A stretch of DNA of 64,000 nucleotides from Hymenobacter canadensis (GTDB taxonomy: Bacteria; Bacteroidota; Bacteroidia; Cytophagales; Hymenobacteraceae). Of the stretch, positions 16,725 to 26,327 are shown piece by piece (position 1 is the first letter of the stretch; every line of letters starts with the position of its first letter). The DNA is taken from assembly GCF_027359925.1 (NCBI RefSeq), contig NZ_CP114767.1, positions 2,666,001-2,730,000 on the forward strand, given 5' to 3'. The translations under genes were made by a program, and so were the position numbers. The notes under the pieces are model-generated. The model worked only from the letters and a program-made list of their open reading frames with translations, had not been told where the DNA came from and did not search any database.

Positions 16725-18044
16725 TCAGGCTGCTTCGGGCAGGGCGGGCGCGCTGCGCAGCAGCAGGAAGCCCACGGTGCCCGATATAAAGGAGGCGCTC
16801 AGAATGGCCACCTTGGCCACCGGCTCACCCTCGGAATGCTCGCCCAGCGCCAGCAGCGTAATAAACAGCGACATGGTGAAGCCGATGCCGCCCAGCACGC
16901 CGGCGCCCCACAAATGCCGCCACGTGACGCCGGCCGGCAGCGAGGCCCAGCCCAGCCGCACGCTCAGCCACGACAGCGCCCCGATGCCCAGCGGCTTGCC
17001 CACCACCAACCCCAGCAGAATACCCAGCCCCAGCGGCGAAAACAGCTGCCCAAACACACCGGCATCAATGACGAGGCTGGTATTGGCGAAGGCAAACAGC
17101 GGAATGATACCAAACGCCACCACCGAGTGCAGGCGCTGCTCCAGCTTCTGGGCCGGCGAGCTGATGGCGTCGGACAGGTACTCCAGCTCCTCGCTGATGA
17201 TGCGCGGATTGGCTTCGGCCCCGTGCACCTCGTGCTGCAGCATGCCCAGCCGGTCGTTGAGCATCAGCAGAATCTCGGGGCGGGCCCGCCCGATGCGCGC
17301 CGGGATGGCCAGCGCCAGCAGCACGCCCGCCAGCGTGGCATGAATGCCCGACTGGTGCATAAAAAACCAGAGCAGCACGCCCAGCGGCAGGTAAATAGCC
17401 AGGCTGCGCGCGCCCAGGAAATTCAGGTTCAGCAGCAGCGCCCACGTGCCCAGCGCCAGCAGCAGGTAGGTCAGGTCGAGGTTGGTGGTGTAGAAGCCGG
17501 CAATAACCAGCACCGCGCCCAAATCATCGACGATGGCCAGGGCCGTGAGGAACACCTTGAGACCCAGCGGCACGCGCGGCCCCAGCAGCTGCAGCACCGC
17601 CAGCGCAAAGGCAATGTCGGTGGCCATGGGAATGCCCCAGCCGTTTTGGGTGGGCAGGCCGCGGTTCACCAGAAAATAAAGCAATGCCGGCAGCAGCATC
17701 CCGCCCAGCGCGCCCGCAATCGGCAGGGCCGCGTGCCGCCACTCCGACAGCTCGCCTTCCATCACCTCCCGTTTGATTTCCAGCCCCACAATCAGGAAAA
17801 ACACGCTCATCAGCCCGTCGTTGATCCAGTGCACAAGGCTCATATCGAGCACCACGCCGTTGAGCGAGAGGTTCAGGTGCTTTTCCCAGATCTGCGGAAA
17901 GTAGGCGGCCGGCCCCCAGCTGGTATTGGCCAGCAGCAACGCCAGCGCGGCGCTGGCCATCAGCATGATGCCGCCGGCCGCTTCGCGCCGAAAAAACTCT
18001 GTAAAAGGCCGCACCAGCGGACGCACAAGTTGAGGAACAGCCAT
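16725..18044 (-). CDS. nhaA: Na+/H+ antiporter NhaA
   Basis: A 439-residue inner-membrane antiporter that exchanges sodium (or lithium) for protons and sustains pH and salt homeostasis. The essential aspartates are visible: D143 in 'MATDIAFALAVLQLLG' and the pair D173-D174 in 'ALAIVDDLGAVLV', matching the E. coli D133/D163/D164 set. The family opening 'REAAGGIMLMASAALALLLA' is present, as is 'VFFLIVGLEIKREVMEGEL'. The ATG at 18044 is used rather than one 20 codons earlier because the earlier stretch has no family match. The next gene downstream (NifU-type) is on the same strand, but has its own promoter. Confidence 0.96.
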   Translation of the reverse strand: MAVPQLVRPLVRPFTEFFRREAAGGIMLMASAALALLLANTSWGPAAYFPQIWEKHLNLSLNGVVLDMSLVHWINDGLMSVFFLIVGLEIKREVMEGELSEWRHAALPIAGALGGMLLPALLYFLVNRGLPTQNGWGIPMATDIAFALAVLQLLGPRVPLGLKVFLTALAIVDDLGAVLVIAGFYTTNLDLTYLLLALGTWALLLNLNFLGARSLAIYLPLGVLLWFFMHQSGIHATLAGVLLALAIPARIGRARPEILLMLNDRLGMLQHEVHGAEANPRIISEELEYLSDAISSPAQKLEQRLHSVVAFGIIPLFAFANTSLVIDAGVFGQLFSPLGLGILLGLVVGKPLGIGALSWLSVRLGWASLPAGVTWRHLWGAGVLGGIGFTMSLFITLLALGEHSEGEPVAKVAILSASFISGTVGFLLLRSAPALPEAA

Positions 18045-18309
18045 AGGCAATGAGTGGAAAGAGCAAGGCAAACGCGCCTGGCTAATACGTTGAAAACGGA
18101 GCAAAGAGCTAGTGCCGGGCCCACGCCGTAGCGCCGGACGGCACTATAGCAAGGGTTGATGCCCTCCGATATGCTGGTGAAAAAGCAGGTTTTAATTCAA
18201 GGCATGGGTTGTTAACTTGCCTGCCTGAATTATAGATGATTCCATCTAGCCGGCTGGCATTATGCCGCCCGTTCTGGCAGCTTTCCAACATATTTTCACA
18301 TATCCCTTT

Positions 18310-19140
18310 ATGAGTGATTTAGGTGTAATAGGCCTCATTATAGCATTGGTTACAGCCATAGTATCGTATCAGGGACTGAAGGACACCCGCTATTTTCATC
18401 AATACTCTTTTGAAGTAGGTGCTATTCGCTCCCAGCGGCAGTACTACCGGCTGCTCACAAGCGGATTCCTGCACACCAGCTGGCTTCATCTCATCCTGAA
18501 TCTGTTTACGATCTGGTGCTTTGGCGGAATTCTGGAGCAGGTGTTGGGTATGCGCAGCTTTCTTGCGCTGTACTTGCTCAGCATGTTGGGGGGCAACCTG
18601 TTTTCCTTGTGGCTGCACAGGCATGAGCCCCAGTACACTGCCGTAGGCGCATCCGGCGGGATGAGCGGGCTGATATTTGCCGGTATTGCCTTGTTTCCGG
18701 GGATTGAGGTGGGCATGGTGGGCCTGTACCTGCCGGGCTGGCTGTACGGGTTGCTTTACGTGCTCATAGCGGCCTACGGCGTGACGACCCGCACAAGCAA
18801 CATCGGCCACGATGCGCACCTTGTTGGCGCGCTCACCGGCCTGCTGGCGGCCATTGGCATGGTGCCCGGGGCGCTGCTGACCAACTATTGGGTGATTCTG
18901 GCCTTGGCCGTTCCGGCCCTGGCGTTTCTGGTGCTGCTGATCTGCCGCCCCGCTGCCTATCTGCAAGGCAACTTACTGGCCCGCCCGACCCGCCTGCAAA
19001 CAGTTGACGACCGTTTTCATGGCCGACGCAAACAGCAGCAAGTAGCCTTGGATGAGCTGCTGGAAAAAGTACACAGTGAAGGGCTGGCCTCTCTTTCCAA
19101 ACAGGAGCTGCAACAGCTGAAAGAGCTTTCCAGCTGGTAG
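18310..19140 (+). CDS. Rhomboid-family intramembrane serine protease
   Basis: A 276-residue membrane protease that cuts substrates within or next to their transmembrane segments. The catalytic serine is S115 in 'GASGGMSGLIFAG' and the catalytic histidine H170 in 'GHDAHLVGALTG'. About six helices are visible, with 'RLLTSGFLHTSWLHLILNL' typical of helix 2 of the family. The soluble tail after residue 215 is charged and ends in a helical segment. An ATG 16 codons upstream (18262) is also possible. It converges on aroC. Confidence 0.93.
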   Translation: MSDLGVIGLIIALVTAIVSYQGLKDTRYFHQYSFEVGAIRSQRQYYRLLTSGFLHTSWLHLILNLFTIWCFGGILEQVLGMRSFLALYLLSMLGGNLFSLWLHRHEPQYTAVGASGGMSGLIFAGIALFPGIEVGMVGLYLPGWLYGLLYVLIAAYGVTTRTSNIGHDAHLVGALTGLLAAIGMVPGALLTNYWVILALAVPALAFLVLLICRPAAYLQGNLLARPTRLQTVDDRFHGRRKQQQVALDELLEKVHSEGLASLSKQELQQLKELSSW

Positions 19141-19176
19141 ACACAGCTGATATCGTCCCTTTGCCTTCCCTCCAGC

Positions 19177-20253
<1,077 letters not shown>

Positions 20254-20270
20254 ATGTTTTGGGGTGATGG

Positions 20271-20414
20271 GGTGACTGGTGATGAGGTGACAAAGGTAAC
20301 CGTCATTTGGAGCTTGCGCAGGCCGCAGTAGCTGCACGGCAAGCAATAATTCCGCAATCAACGCCAACGCACGCCACCCGGCCTCGCCCCGTTTTCACCT
20401 CATCAACTATCACC
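20271..20414. repeat. GTGATGAGG-family inverted repeat
   Basis: Arms at 20271-20290 and 20395-20414 pair over 20 nt with three mismatches; the common word is GATGAGGTGA. The right arm reaches into the neighbouring batD stop codon (TGA inside AAGGTGATAG on the minus strand). The same word recurs at the end of the window. Confidence 0.55.
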
Positions 20415-21906
20415 TTTTAGCCTGCCACCAGCCCCAGCCGGCCACCACCAGCAAGCCGGCCAGAATGTAAGTGGCGTAGCGGCGCACGTCGCGGTAGGCA
20501 TCCAGGGGCTGCAGGCGGTTGCCGGCATCGAGGAGCACCGCTTGGTAGTACGGGTCGTCGGTGCGGGCGCGGAAGGGTAGCTCCGTCCGCACTACGCCGC
20601 GCACGTCAGGGCGCAGCTCCGGGTGCAGCGTGTCGTAGCGGGCCGTTTCAGGGTCGAAATACACCAGCTGCAGCAGGCTATCCAGGGGCAGCACGCCTGG
20701 CTGGCGCGCCACCAGCCGGTATTTGAACACCTTGCGCCCGCCTACCCGGCCGGCCTGGCGGGTCAGTTCCTGCTGCACGTCGGGCCCGTACACCTCCAGG
20801 CCCGGCCGCGGCTGCAGCACCGGCGCGTTCAGCGCTGCCAGGTTGCCCTCGCCTTCCACCCCGAACGTGTAGGTGAAGGCCTGCCCGGTCCGGAACGCCG
20901 TGCGGTCAATGGCCTCGCGCAGCTGGTAGCTGCCCACGGCCACCTGGTCGCGCAGCGGGTGCGGCGGCAGGGGCTTCACGGCAATGGTGCGGGCGGCCGT
21001 GCGGTAGGTCTTGTAGCCTTCCATGCGGTTGTCGAGGCCCTCGGCGGGCTTTTTGGCCAGGCGGTACTTCACCATCTGCAGCGCTACGGCCTCAAACACC
21101 AGTGGCTCGGTGTTGAGCGGGTAATATTCGGCCTCGTAGAGCCGGTAGCGCAGAAATGGCTTGCCACCCATCGTCACCGGCTCCGGCACAATCTCCTGCT
21201 CGTTGAACGACTCCTCCCAGGCCGTGCGCTGGCGCAGCTGGCGCAGGATGCCCGGTAGCTGCCCCGGGAAATTGTAGAAATCCAGCAGGCCCTGGTCGGA
21301 GGGCGTGAGGTAGAAATACAGTCCTATGTGCACGCCTTCGCCCACGTACACACTGGTTTTGTCGGGTACCAGCGCCAGAAAGGCATTGTCCTTGGGCTCG
21401 ACATACTCCTGCGGCTTGGGCTTACCAAACAGCAGATCCATCAGACCAATACCCTGCGGGGCACTACCGGCCGGCGGCGTGGCCGCGGCCGCCGGAGCCG
21501 GGGCCACCGTAAGCTTCGCCCCCGCTGAGCGCGCCACCTGCCTGTTCACGGTCATTGAAAACGGCTTGATGGTGTATTCGCCCTCGGCGTAGGCAGCGTA
21601 GCGCTGCGTGATGGTCAGCTCGGTGGTGGTGCGGCCCTCAACAATGCGCGTGGTGGTGGTGCTGGACTTCCCGCTTTTTTTAAAGCCTTCGAGGTCGGGG
21701 AAGGCCGAGTACCGCTCCAGCGGGGCCCCGCTCAGCCGGAAGCTCACGGTGAAGTATTCCGTCACCGGAAAAGTCGAGTGCCCCAGCTCCAGCTCTACCC
21801 GAGCTGCGGGCGCAGTAGCTAGCGGACGTACAGGCTGTTGGGCCCAGACTCGCGGGCCGGCAGCACTGCACAGAAATAGGAGCATCCAGCCCAGAAACCG
21901 AATCAT
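20410..21906 (-). CDS. batD: BatD-family protein
   Basis: A 498-residue envelope protein of the BatD (aerotolerance) family. A signal peptide (residues 1-23, ending 'SAAGPRVWAQ') is followed by repeated beta-sandwich domains beginning 'STFPVTEYFTVSFRLSGAPL' and 'EGRTTTELTITQRYAAYA', typical of BatD. A single C-terminal helix ('YILAGLLVVAGWGWW') ends in a short basic tail. In other Bacteroidota batD sits with batA, batB and moxR; here the only moxR is 34 kb away, so this copy is isolated. Exact function is unknown. A -7 box (TAATTTTG, 21931 to 21924) lies about 20 nt upstream of the ATG. Confidence 0.82.
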   Translation of the reverse strand: MIRFLGWMLLFLCSAAGPRVWAQQPVRPLATAPAARVELELGHSTFPVTEYFTVSFRLSGAPLERYSAFPDLEGFKKSGKSSTTTTRIVEGRTTTELTITQRYAAYAEGEYTIKPFSMTVNRQVARSAGAKLTVAPAPAAAATPPAGSAPQGIGLMDLLFGKPKPQEYVEPKDNAFLALVPDKTSVYVGEGVHIGLYFYLTPSDQGLLDFYNFPGQLPGILRQLRQRTAWEESFNEQEIVPEPVTMGGKPFLRYRLYEAEYYPLNTEPLVFEAVALQMVKYRLAKKPAEGLDNRMEGYKTYRTAARTIAVKPLPPHPLRDQVAVGSYQLREAIDRTAFRTGQAFTYTFGVEGEGNLAALNAPVLQPRPGLEVYGPDVQQELTRQAGRVGGRKVFKYRLVARQPGVLPLDSLLQLVYFDPETARYDTLHPELRPDVRGVVRTELPFRARTDDPYYQAVLLDAGNRLQPLDAYRDVRRYATYILAGLLVVAGWGWWQAKR

Positions 21907-22192
21907 ATGGTCAGCGTCAGCTTCAAAATTACGCCAAAAAGCCAATCCAGTGCTAAGAGGCTGATTCTGGCGGCTTTCACAGTTAGTTACGGGGCTGTTC
22001 CTGTATTTTATGTATACCGACGGCTACCCATTAGGTACAAAATTTAGGCTTCCGACAATCCCTACTTGAGAAGCCGCCGTAAGTGCATTTCAAATACCCA
22101 ACCTCCTTTATTTCCACTTTTCTAAAAAGCGGCTTTGTAGGCTGGCAGGTATTGTATTGCCGAAACCTTCCCCTTACCTAATTTTCTACCCC

Positions 22193-22945
22193 ATGTCCAA
22201 CAACCTCAAAAAAGGTGGCGACGAGGCTGATTTCACCAAGCCGCTGCTCGTTCCCATCAAGCGCCGTTCGTTCTTCATGTATGCTGGCGCCACCGCCGGT
22301 GCTACTGCTCTGCTGCTCTCGGGCTGCGACGACGATGACGACAATGGCAGCAACATGCCCGGCATGGTGAATGTAGGCTCGGGCAGCGTAGGCGTACTGA
22401 ACTATGCTTATGCACTGGAGCAACTGGAAGCCGCTTTCTACACCCAGGTGCGCACCGGCACTTACTATACCGGCCTGGCAGCTGGCAGCGCCGAAAAGCA
22501 GATTCTGGACGACTTGTACTACCATGAAGTAATTCACCGCGAATTCTTCAAGGCAGCCCTGACGCGTGATGCCGGCACTGCCATCATCAAGCCGCTGGAG
22601 CCTGACTTCTCGACCATCAACTTTGGCACCCGCGCCAGCGTACTCGGCGCCGCTAAGGCATTCGAAGATCTGGGCGTATCGGCCTACAATGGCGCCGCCC
22701 GTTTCCTGGGCACCGACAACGCCGGCCTGAACTACCTGGTAGCTGCCGGCAAAATTGTATCGGTGGAAGCCCGTCACGCCGCCATCATCCGCGACTTGCT
22801 GTCGGAAGGCTCGTTCCTCGACGCCGACGTTGTGAATGTCGGCACCAACGGCCTGGAGATTTCCAAGACGCCGTCTGAGGTAGCGGCTGTCGCCAACACT
22901 TTCCTGAAGGATGGGTCTAAACTCAACGTTACCGGCCTCGTGTAG
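22193..22945 (+). CDS. Exported ferritin-like lipoprotein, first copy (A1)
   Basis: A 250-residue protein of the Ferritin_2 type, related to desiccation-associated PCC13-62-like proteins. The N-terminus combines a twin-arginine-like motif (R24-R25 in 'RRSFF') with a lipobox (LLSGC, C45), followed by a run of aspartates, so it is probably exported folded and lipid-anchored. Four-helix ligands are intact: E80, E113 and H116 (EVIH), E159, and E193 with H196 (VEARH). It could bind a di-iron centre. It starts a four-gene group with a partner protein 43 nt downstream. Confidence 0.85.
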   Translation: MSNNLKKGGDEADFTKPLLVPIKRRSFFMYAGATAGATALLLSGCDDDDDNGSNMPGMVNVGSGSVGVLNYAYALEQLEAAFYTQVRTGTYYTGLAAGSAEKQILDDLYYHEVIHREFFKAALTRDAGTAIIKPLEPDFSTINFGTRASVLGAAKAFEDLGVSAYNGAARFLGTDNAGLNYLVAAGKIVSVEARHAAIIRDLLSEGSFLDADVVNVGTNGLEISKTPSEVAAVANTFLKDGSKLNVTGLV

Positions 22946-22988
22946 TCCGGTCGCCTTCCTTACTTCCACCTAAAATTCGCCTTCAGTT

Positions 22989-24005
22989 ATGAATTTCTTC
23001 CATATCCTTTCCGAAATCGAAAAAACAGACCCAGAGGTCTTCGAACGTTTCGATTCGCGCCGCCAAGTGTTCAAGCACATGACCGGCTTCGGCAAAAAGA
23101 TGACGGCTGCCGCCTTGCCACTGGCAATGGGTGCCATCTTCAACAAAGCGTACGGCCAGACGACCAGCGCGCCCGGTGTTAACGATGTTCTCAACTTCGC
23201 TCTGAAGCTGGAATATCTGGAAGCCTACTTCTACAACATCGGCCTGTCGGGCGACGGCACCATCGGCAACAACACGACTACCGCTGCCCAGACCGCTCTG
23301 CGGGCTCAGTTTAGCGCTACCAACCTGTCGTCGCTGCTCAAGATTCGTACCGATGAAAACAACCACGTAAACTTCCTGCGTACGGCACTTGGCGCTGATG
23401 CCATTGCTGCTCCAGCTGTTTCGCAGTTCGACTTCACGGGTGGTAAAGGCACCAACGCGGGTCCGTTTGCTGGCCTGTTCAGCAACGCCGCGCTGTTCCT
23501 GGCAGTAGCCCAGTCCTTGGAAGACACCGGCGTACGTGCCTACAAAGGCGGTGCTCCTTATTTGGCCTCCAACAAAGACGTGCTGACGGCAGCCCTCAAC
23601 ATTCACTCCGTTGAAGCCCGTCACGCTTCCCGTCTGCGCACCATGCGCCGCGGTGGCCCGATGAACGACAACGCTTCGGCTACGGCTGGTGCCGGCACCG
23701 GCGCTTCGCCTAAGAGCTGGATTTCCGGCCAGGATGGCGGCGGCGCTTCGCCGGCCCAGACGGCCCCAATCTACGCCGCTGGTTCGGCCCCGGCCTACAC
23801 GCCGGCTGGCATTACGTTCCCGGCTGAAGACAACGTAACGCAAGGCGCTACCGGTGCTGCTGCTGGCGTAAACCTGCAGACGGCGCTGGCTTCGTTGAGC
23901 TTCCCAGCCGCAGCCTTCTCCGAGGCGTTCGACGAGCCGCTGGACGTTCCGACGGTTTCGACCATCGCCCGCACGTTCACCATCACGGGCAGCACCATTT
24001 TCTAG
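22989..24005 (+). CDS. Exported ferritin-like protein, first copy of partner (B1)
   Basis: A 338-residue ferritin-like protein paired with the preceding lipoprotein. It has a Tat-like start (S23-R24-R25 with 'QVFKHMTGFG') and a hydrophobic segment ending at 'AYGQ', but no lipobox cysteine. All expected helix ligands are present: E78, E123 with H126 (ENNH), E178, and E209 with H212 (VEARH). A low-complexity, glycine- and alanine-rich stretch separates the helices from the C-terminal 'FDEPLDVPTVSTIARTF', shared with the second copy. It follows the first gene by 43 nt and ends at a strong terminator. Confidence 0.85.
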   Translation: MNFFHILSEIEKTDPEVFERFDSRRQVFKHMTGFGKKMTAAALPLAMGAIFNKAYGQTTSAPGVNDVLNFALKLEYLEAYFYNIGLSGDGTIGNNTTTAAQTALRAQFSATNLSSLLKIRTDENNHVNFLRTALGADAIAAPAVSQFDFTGGKGTNAGPFAGLFSNAALFLAVAQSLEDTGVRAYKGGAPYLASNKDVLTAALNIHSVEARHASRLRTMRRGGPMNDNASATAGAGTGASPKSWISGQDGGGASPAQTAPIYAAGSAPAYTPAGITFPAEDNVTQGATGAAAGVNLQTALASLSFPAAAFSEAFDEPLDVPTVSTIARTFTITGSTIF

Positions 24006-24027
24006 TAGCTGCATCGTTTTGATTCCT

Positions 24028-24064
24028 AAAACAAGGATGGCCTTACCGGCCATCCTTGTTTTGT
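24028..24064 (+). terminator. Terminator between the two ferritin-like pairs
   Basis: A perfect 15-bp stem (AAAACAAGGATGGCC with its complement) around a 5-nt loop, followed by T residues. It closes the first A1-B1 pair, so the second pair is a separate transcription unit. Confidence 0.9.
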
Positions 24065-24191
24065 TTGTGGGGCTATGCAACTCTGTTTGCCAGCCGAGTA
24101 TCTTGATGCTAGAGCATCCCATCTTAACAGGCTATCTTTGTTGAGTTGGAACCGGGCTGTTTTCTGCTCTGGTACCGCCCAACCTTTCCTT

Positions 24192-24908
24192 ATGCACACT
24201 CCTTCTTCTCCGGCGCGGATGCTTGCCCGCCGCTCCTTCTTTCGCGTAGCCGGGGCCGGTGCGGCAGTTTCGGCGCTTGTTCTGGCTGGCTGCGGCAAAG
24301 ACGACCCCGAGCCGCCAGTGCCCGGCACGCCTACCCTGTCGCTGGGCAATTTCGTGGCCACCGCCACCTCCGACCCTAACATTACGGTGCTCAACTACGC
24401 CTATCTGCTCGAGCAGATTGAGGCCGCCTTCTACGACAAGGTAGTAACCACGCCCCCCGCCGACCTGCTGCCGGGCGAGCTGGCCTACCTCACCGACATG
24501 CGCGACCATGAGCTGATCCATCGGGAGTACCTGAAGTACGCCCTGGGCACCTCGGCCTACGACAATACGCTGGCCACACCGCTGGTTTTCGACTTTTCCA
24601 CGTTCACGCTTACCACCCGCACCGGCGTCTGGACGGCGGCGCGGCAGCTGGAGGAAATTGGGGTGGCCGCCTACAACGGCGCTGCCAAATACCTCACCTC
24701 AGCCGACCATCTGAACGCGCTGGGCAAGATTGTATCGGTGGAAGCCCGGCACGCAGCGCTGGCCCGGGAAGTGCTGCAGCCCGGCTCCTTCGCCGACAAC
24801 GTAGGCACCACCGGCCTCGACGACGCCAAAACTCCGGCCCAAGTAGTTGCCCTGATCCAGCCGTTCGTTCCAATAGCTATTTCCACGGCAAACCTGCCGA
24901 CCACCTAA
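24192..24908 (+). CDS. Exported ferritin-like lipoprotein, second copy (A2)
   Basis: A 238-residue paralog of the gene at 22193. It keeps the twin-arginine-like motif (R13-R14 in 'RRSFF') and a lipobox (LAGC, C34). Ligands match the first copy: E77, E107 with H110 (ELIH), E154, and E184 with H187 in 'KIVSVEARHAAL', which is nearly identical in both. The ATG at 24192 opens the signal; the frame is open 39 codons further up without meaning. A full -7 box (TATCTTTG, 24133-24140) lies about 50 nt upstream, without a well-placed -33 TTG. It is followed after 13 nt by its partner. Confidence 0.85.
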   Translation: MHTPSSPARMLARRSFFRVAGAGAAVSALVLAGCGKDDPEPPVPGTPTLSLGNFVATATSDPNITVLNYAYLLEQIEAAFYDKVVTTPPADLLPGELAYLTDMRDHELIHREYLKYALGTSAYDNTLATPLVFDFSTFTLTTRTGVWTAARQLEEIGVAAYNGAAKYLTSADHLNALGKIVSVEARHAALAREVLQPGSFADNVGTTGLDDAKTPAQVVALIQPFVPIAISTANLPTT

Positions 24909-24921
24909 GGCGCCGCTTGCT

Positions 24922-25788
24922 ATGTATCTTCTGAAGCTTCTGGCCGAACTGGCCACCACCGATACCACCCAGCTGGAGCAGTCGGCCCCGCGCCGCGCCG
25001 CCCTGGAGAGCCTGGGCCGTTTCAGCGCCAAAACCCTGGCGGCAGCCCTGCCGCTGGGTTTGGCGGCCCTACCGGCGCAGGCCGGCACCACCACCATCCT
25101 CGACTCGCTGGGCTTAGCGCTGCAGCTGGAGCGCCTGCAGGAAGCCTTCTACACGCAGGCCCTGGCTGCCCCGGCCGGTTTCTTCCCCGCCGATGCCACC
25201 ATCCGCACGTCCATCGTGACGATGCAGCGACAGCAGCAGCAGCACATCACGCTGCTCACCGACGCCATCATCAACTCAGGCGGCCCGGTGCCGGCCCGGC
25301 CCAACTACGATTTCACGGGTAGCCGCAACAGCACGCAGCCGGCCTTTTTCGCGTCGGTGTTCAGCAACTTCGACGATTTTCTGCGGCTCGCGCAGCTCCT
25401 CGAAGACACCGGTGTGCGGGCCTACAAAGGCCAGGTAGAATCCCTGATCAGCAACGACTTTATTCTGCAGACCGCCCTGCAGATACACTCCACCGAAGCC
25501 CGCCACGCGGCCCGCATCCGCATCATCCGGCAGAAGCGCGGCGCCGTGGTCAAGCCCTGGCCCAGCCCTACCGACGCGTCTATTACGGTAGCCGGCAAAA
25601 CGGATATCGTGTACAGCGGCGAGAATGCGCTGGAGCAATCGGTGCCCAGCTACCGGCCGGTGCCGTTCCGGCTGCTACCCATCGGCTTCCCCGGCACCAA
25701 CATCCTCACGCAGGGTGTGCCCGAGGCGTTTGATGAGCCCCTCAACACGGCCCAGGCTGGCACTATTCTGGGGCTGTTTACCTACTAG
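24922..25788 (+). CDS. Ferritin-like protein, second copy of partner (B2), ligand-depleted
   Basis: A 288-residue paralog of the gene at 22989, recognised by 'LEDTGVRAYKG', 'QIHSTEARHAARIR' and 'EAFDEPLN'. Compared with B1, two expected metal ligands are changed: the glutamate of helix 1 is Q73 (LERLQEAF against LEYLEAYF), and that of helix 2 is Q105 (QQQH against ENNH). E161, E192 and H195 remain. It probably binds iron weakly or not at all and may be a structural partner. The Tat-like start (P-R24-R25) is weaker than in B1. The gene is 13 nt after A2. Confidence 0.82.
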   Translation: MYLLKLLAELATTDTTQLEQSAPRRAALESLGRFSAKTLAAALPLGLAALPAQAGTTTILDSLGLALQLERLQEAFYTQALAAPAGFFPADATIRTSIVTMQRQQQQHITLLTDAIINSGGPVPARPNYDFTGSRNSTQPAFFASVFSNFDDFLRLAQLLEDTGVRAYKGQVESLISNDFILQTALQIHSTEARHAARIRIIRQKRGAVVKPWPSPTDASITVAGKTDIVYSGENALEQSVPSYRPVPFRLLPIGFPGTNILTQGVPEAFDEPLNTAQAGTILGLFTY

Positions 25789-25821
25789 CAGCACCTGCTT
25801 CGTAAGGTGCCTGCCGACCCT

Positions 25822-25853
25822 AAAAAGGAACGACCTACGTCGTTCTTTTTTTT
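25822..25853 (+). terminator. Terminator of the second ferritin-like pair
   Basis: A GAACGAC stem with GTCGTTC around CTAC, then eight T (25846-25853). The following 200 nt are AT-rich without a clear promoter match. Confidence 0.75.
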
Positions 25854-26051
25854 ATATATTCTGCTTTCACGATGCGCAAAAGCACTTTTGCCCATAATCA
25901 TGTTTGAACCTAATCGTTTTTATTTTGTAATTTTCAATAGAATATCATGGCATCCCCGGCACGAAGCCGACCTATTTTTCCTGGCTTCGTATAGTCAACC
26001 CGCAGCCGTCCTGTTTATCACCCACCCCACCCGAAATCAAGCTTTACCCCA

Positions 26052-26246
26052 ATGCTCGAGTACGCTAAAACCATCCTGCTAAAAGTTAGCTTCGATAAGA
26101 TTCTCTTCGAAAAAGAGCTGCGCAAAGCCCTGCGCACCATGCTCCCCGACGAACTGCTTCAGCTCAAAGCCTGGTGCTACGAGCAGTTTTCCAAGCTCTA
26201 CCGCCGCATTCTCAACCGTGTTTTCACGCAGGCACTTCCTGCCTAG
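26052..26246 (+). CDS. Small conserved-looking helical protein, 64 aa
   Basis: A 64-residue protein rich in leucine, lysine and arginine, with a regular amphipathic helix pattern ('FEKELRKALRTMLPDELLQL' then 'YEQFSKLYRRILNRVF'). It has no signal peptide and no domain I can name. Its composition is strongly protein-like and it ends just before a terminator-type hairpin, so I think it is real. It lies downstream of the ferritin-like genes but separated from them by a terminator. Confidence 0.6.
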   Translation: MLEYAKTILLKVSFDKILFEKELRKALRTMLPDELLQLKAWCYEQFSKLYRRILNRVFTQALPA

Positions 26247-26266
26247 TACGCCAGCTTCCCTGGTAC

Positions 26267-26315
26267 GCAAACTGCCCCGGCCCCCAGCATTACGCTGGCA
26301 GCCGGGGCAGTTTGC
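26267..26315. terminator. Long hairpin between convergent genes
   Basis: A perfect 15-bp outer stem (26267-26281 with 26301-26315, core GCAAACTGCCCCGGC) enclosing a second stem CCAGC/GCTGG. It is placed between the convergent 64-aa gene and queG, so it probably ends both transcripts. Confidence 0.75.
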
Positions 26316-26327
26316 CGTTCAGACGGT

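Noticed and set aside
16698..18053. 451-codon open frame on the plus strand
   Set aside because: Antisense to nhaA; almost entirely glutamine, histidine, arginine and proline. Low-complexity shadow.
22983..24122. 379-codon frame opposite the ferritin-like B1 gene
   Set aside because: B1 has a signal sequence and ligand motifs; the reverse frame is serine-, arginine- and glycine-rich without pattern.
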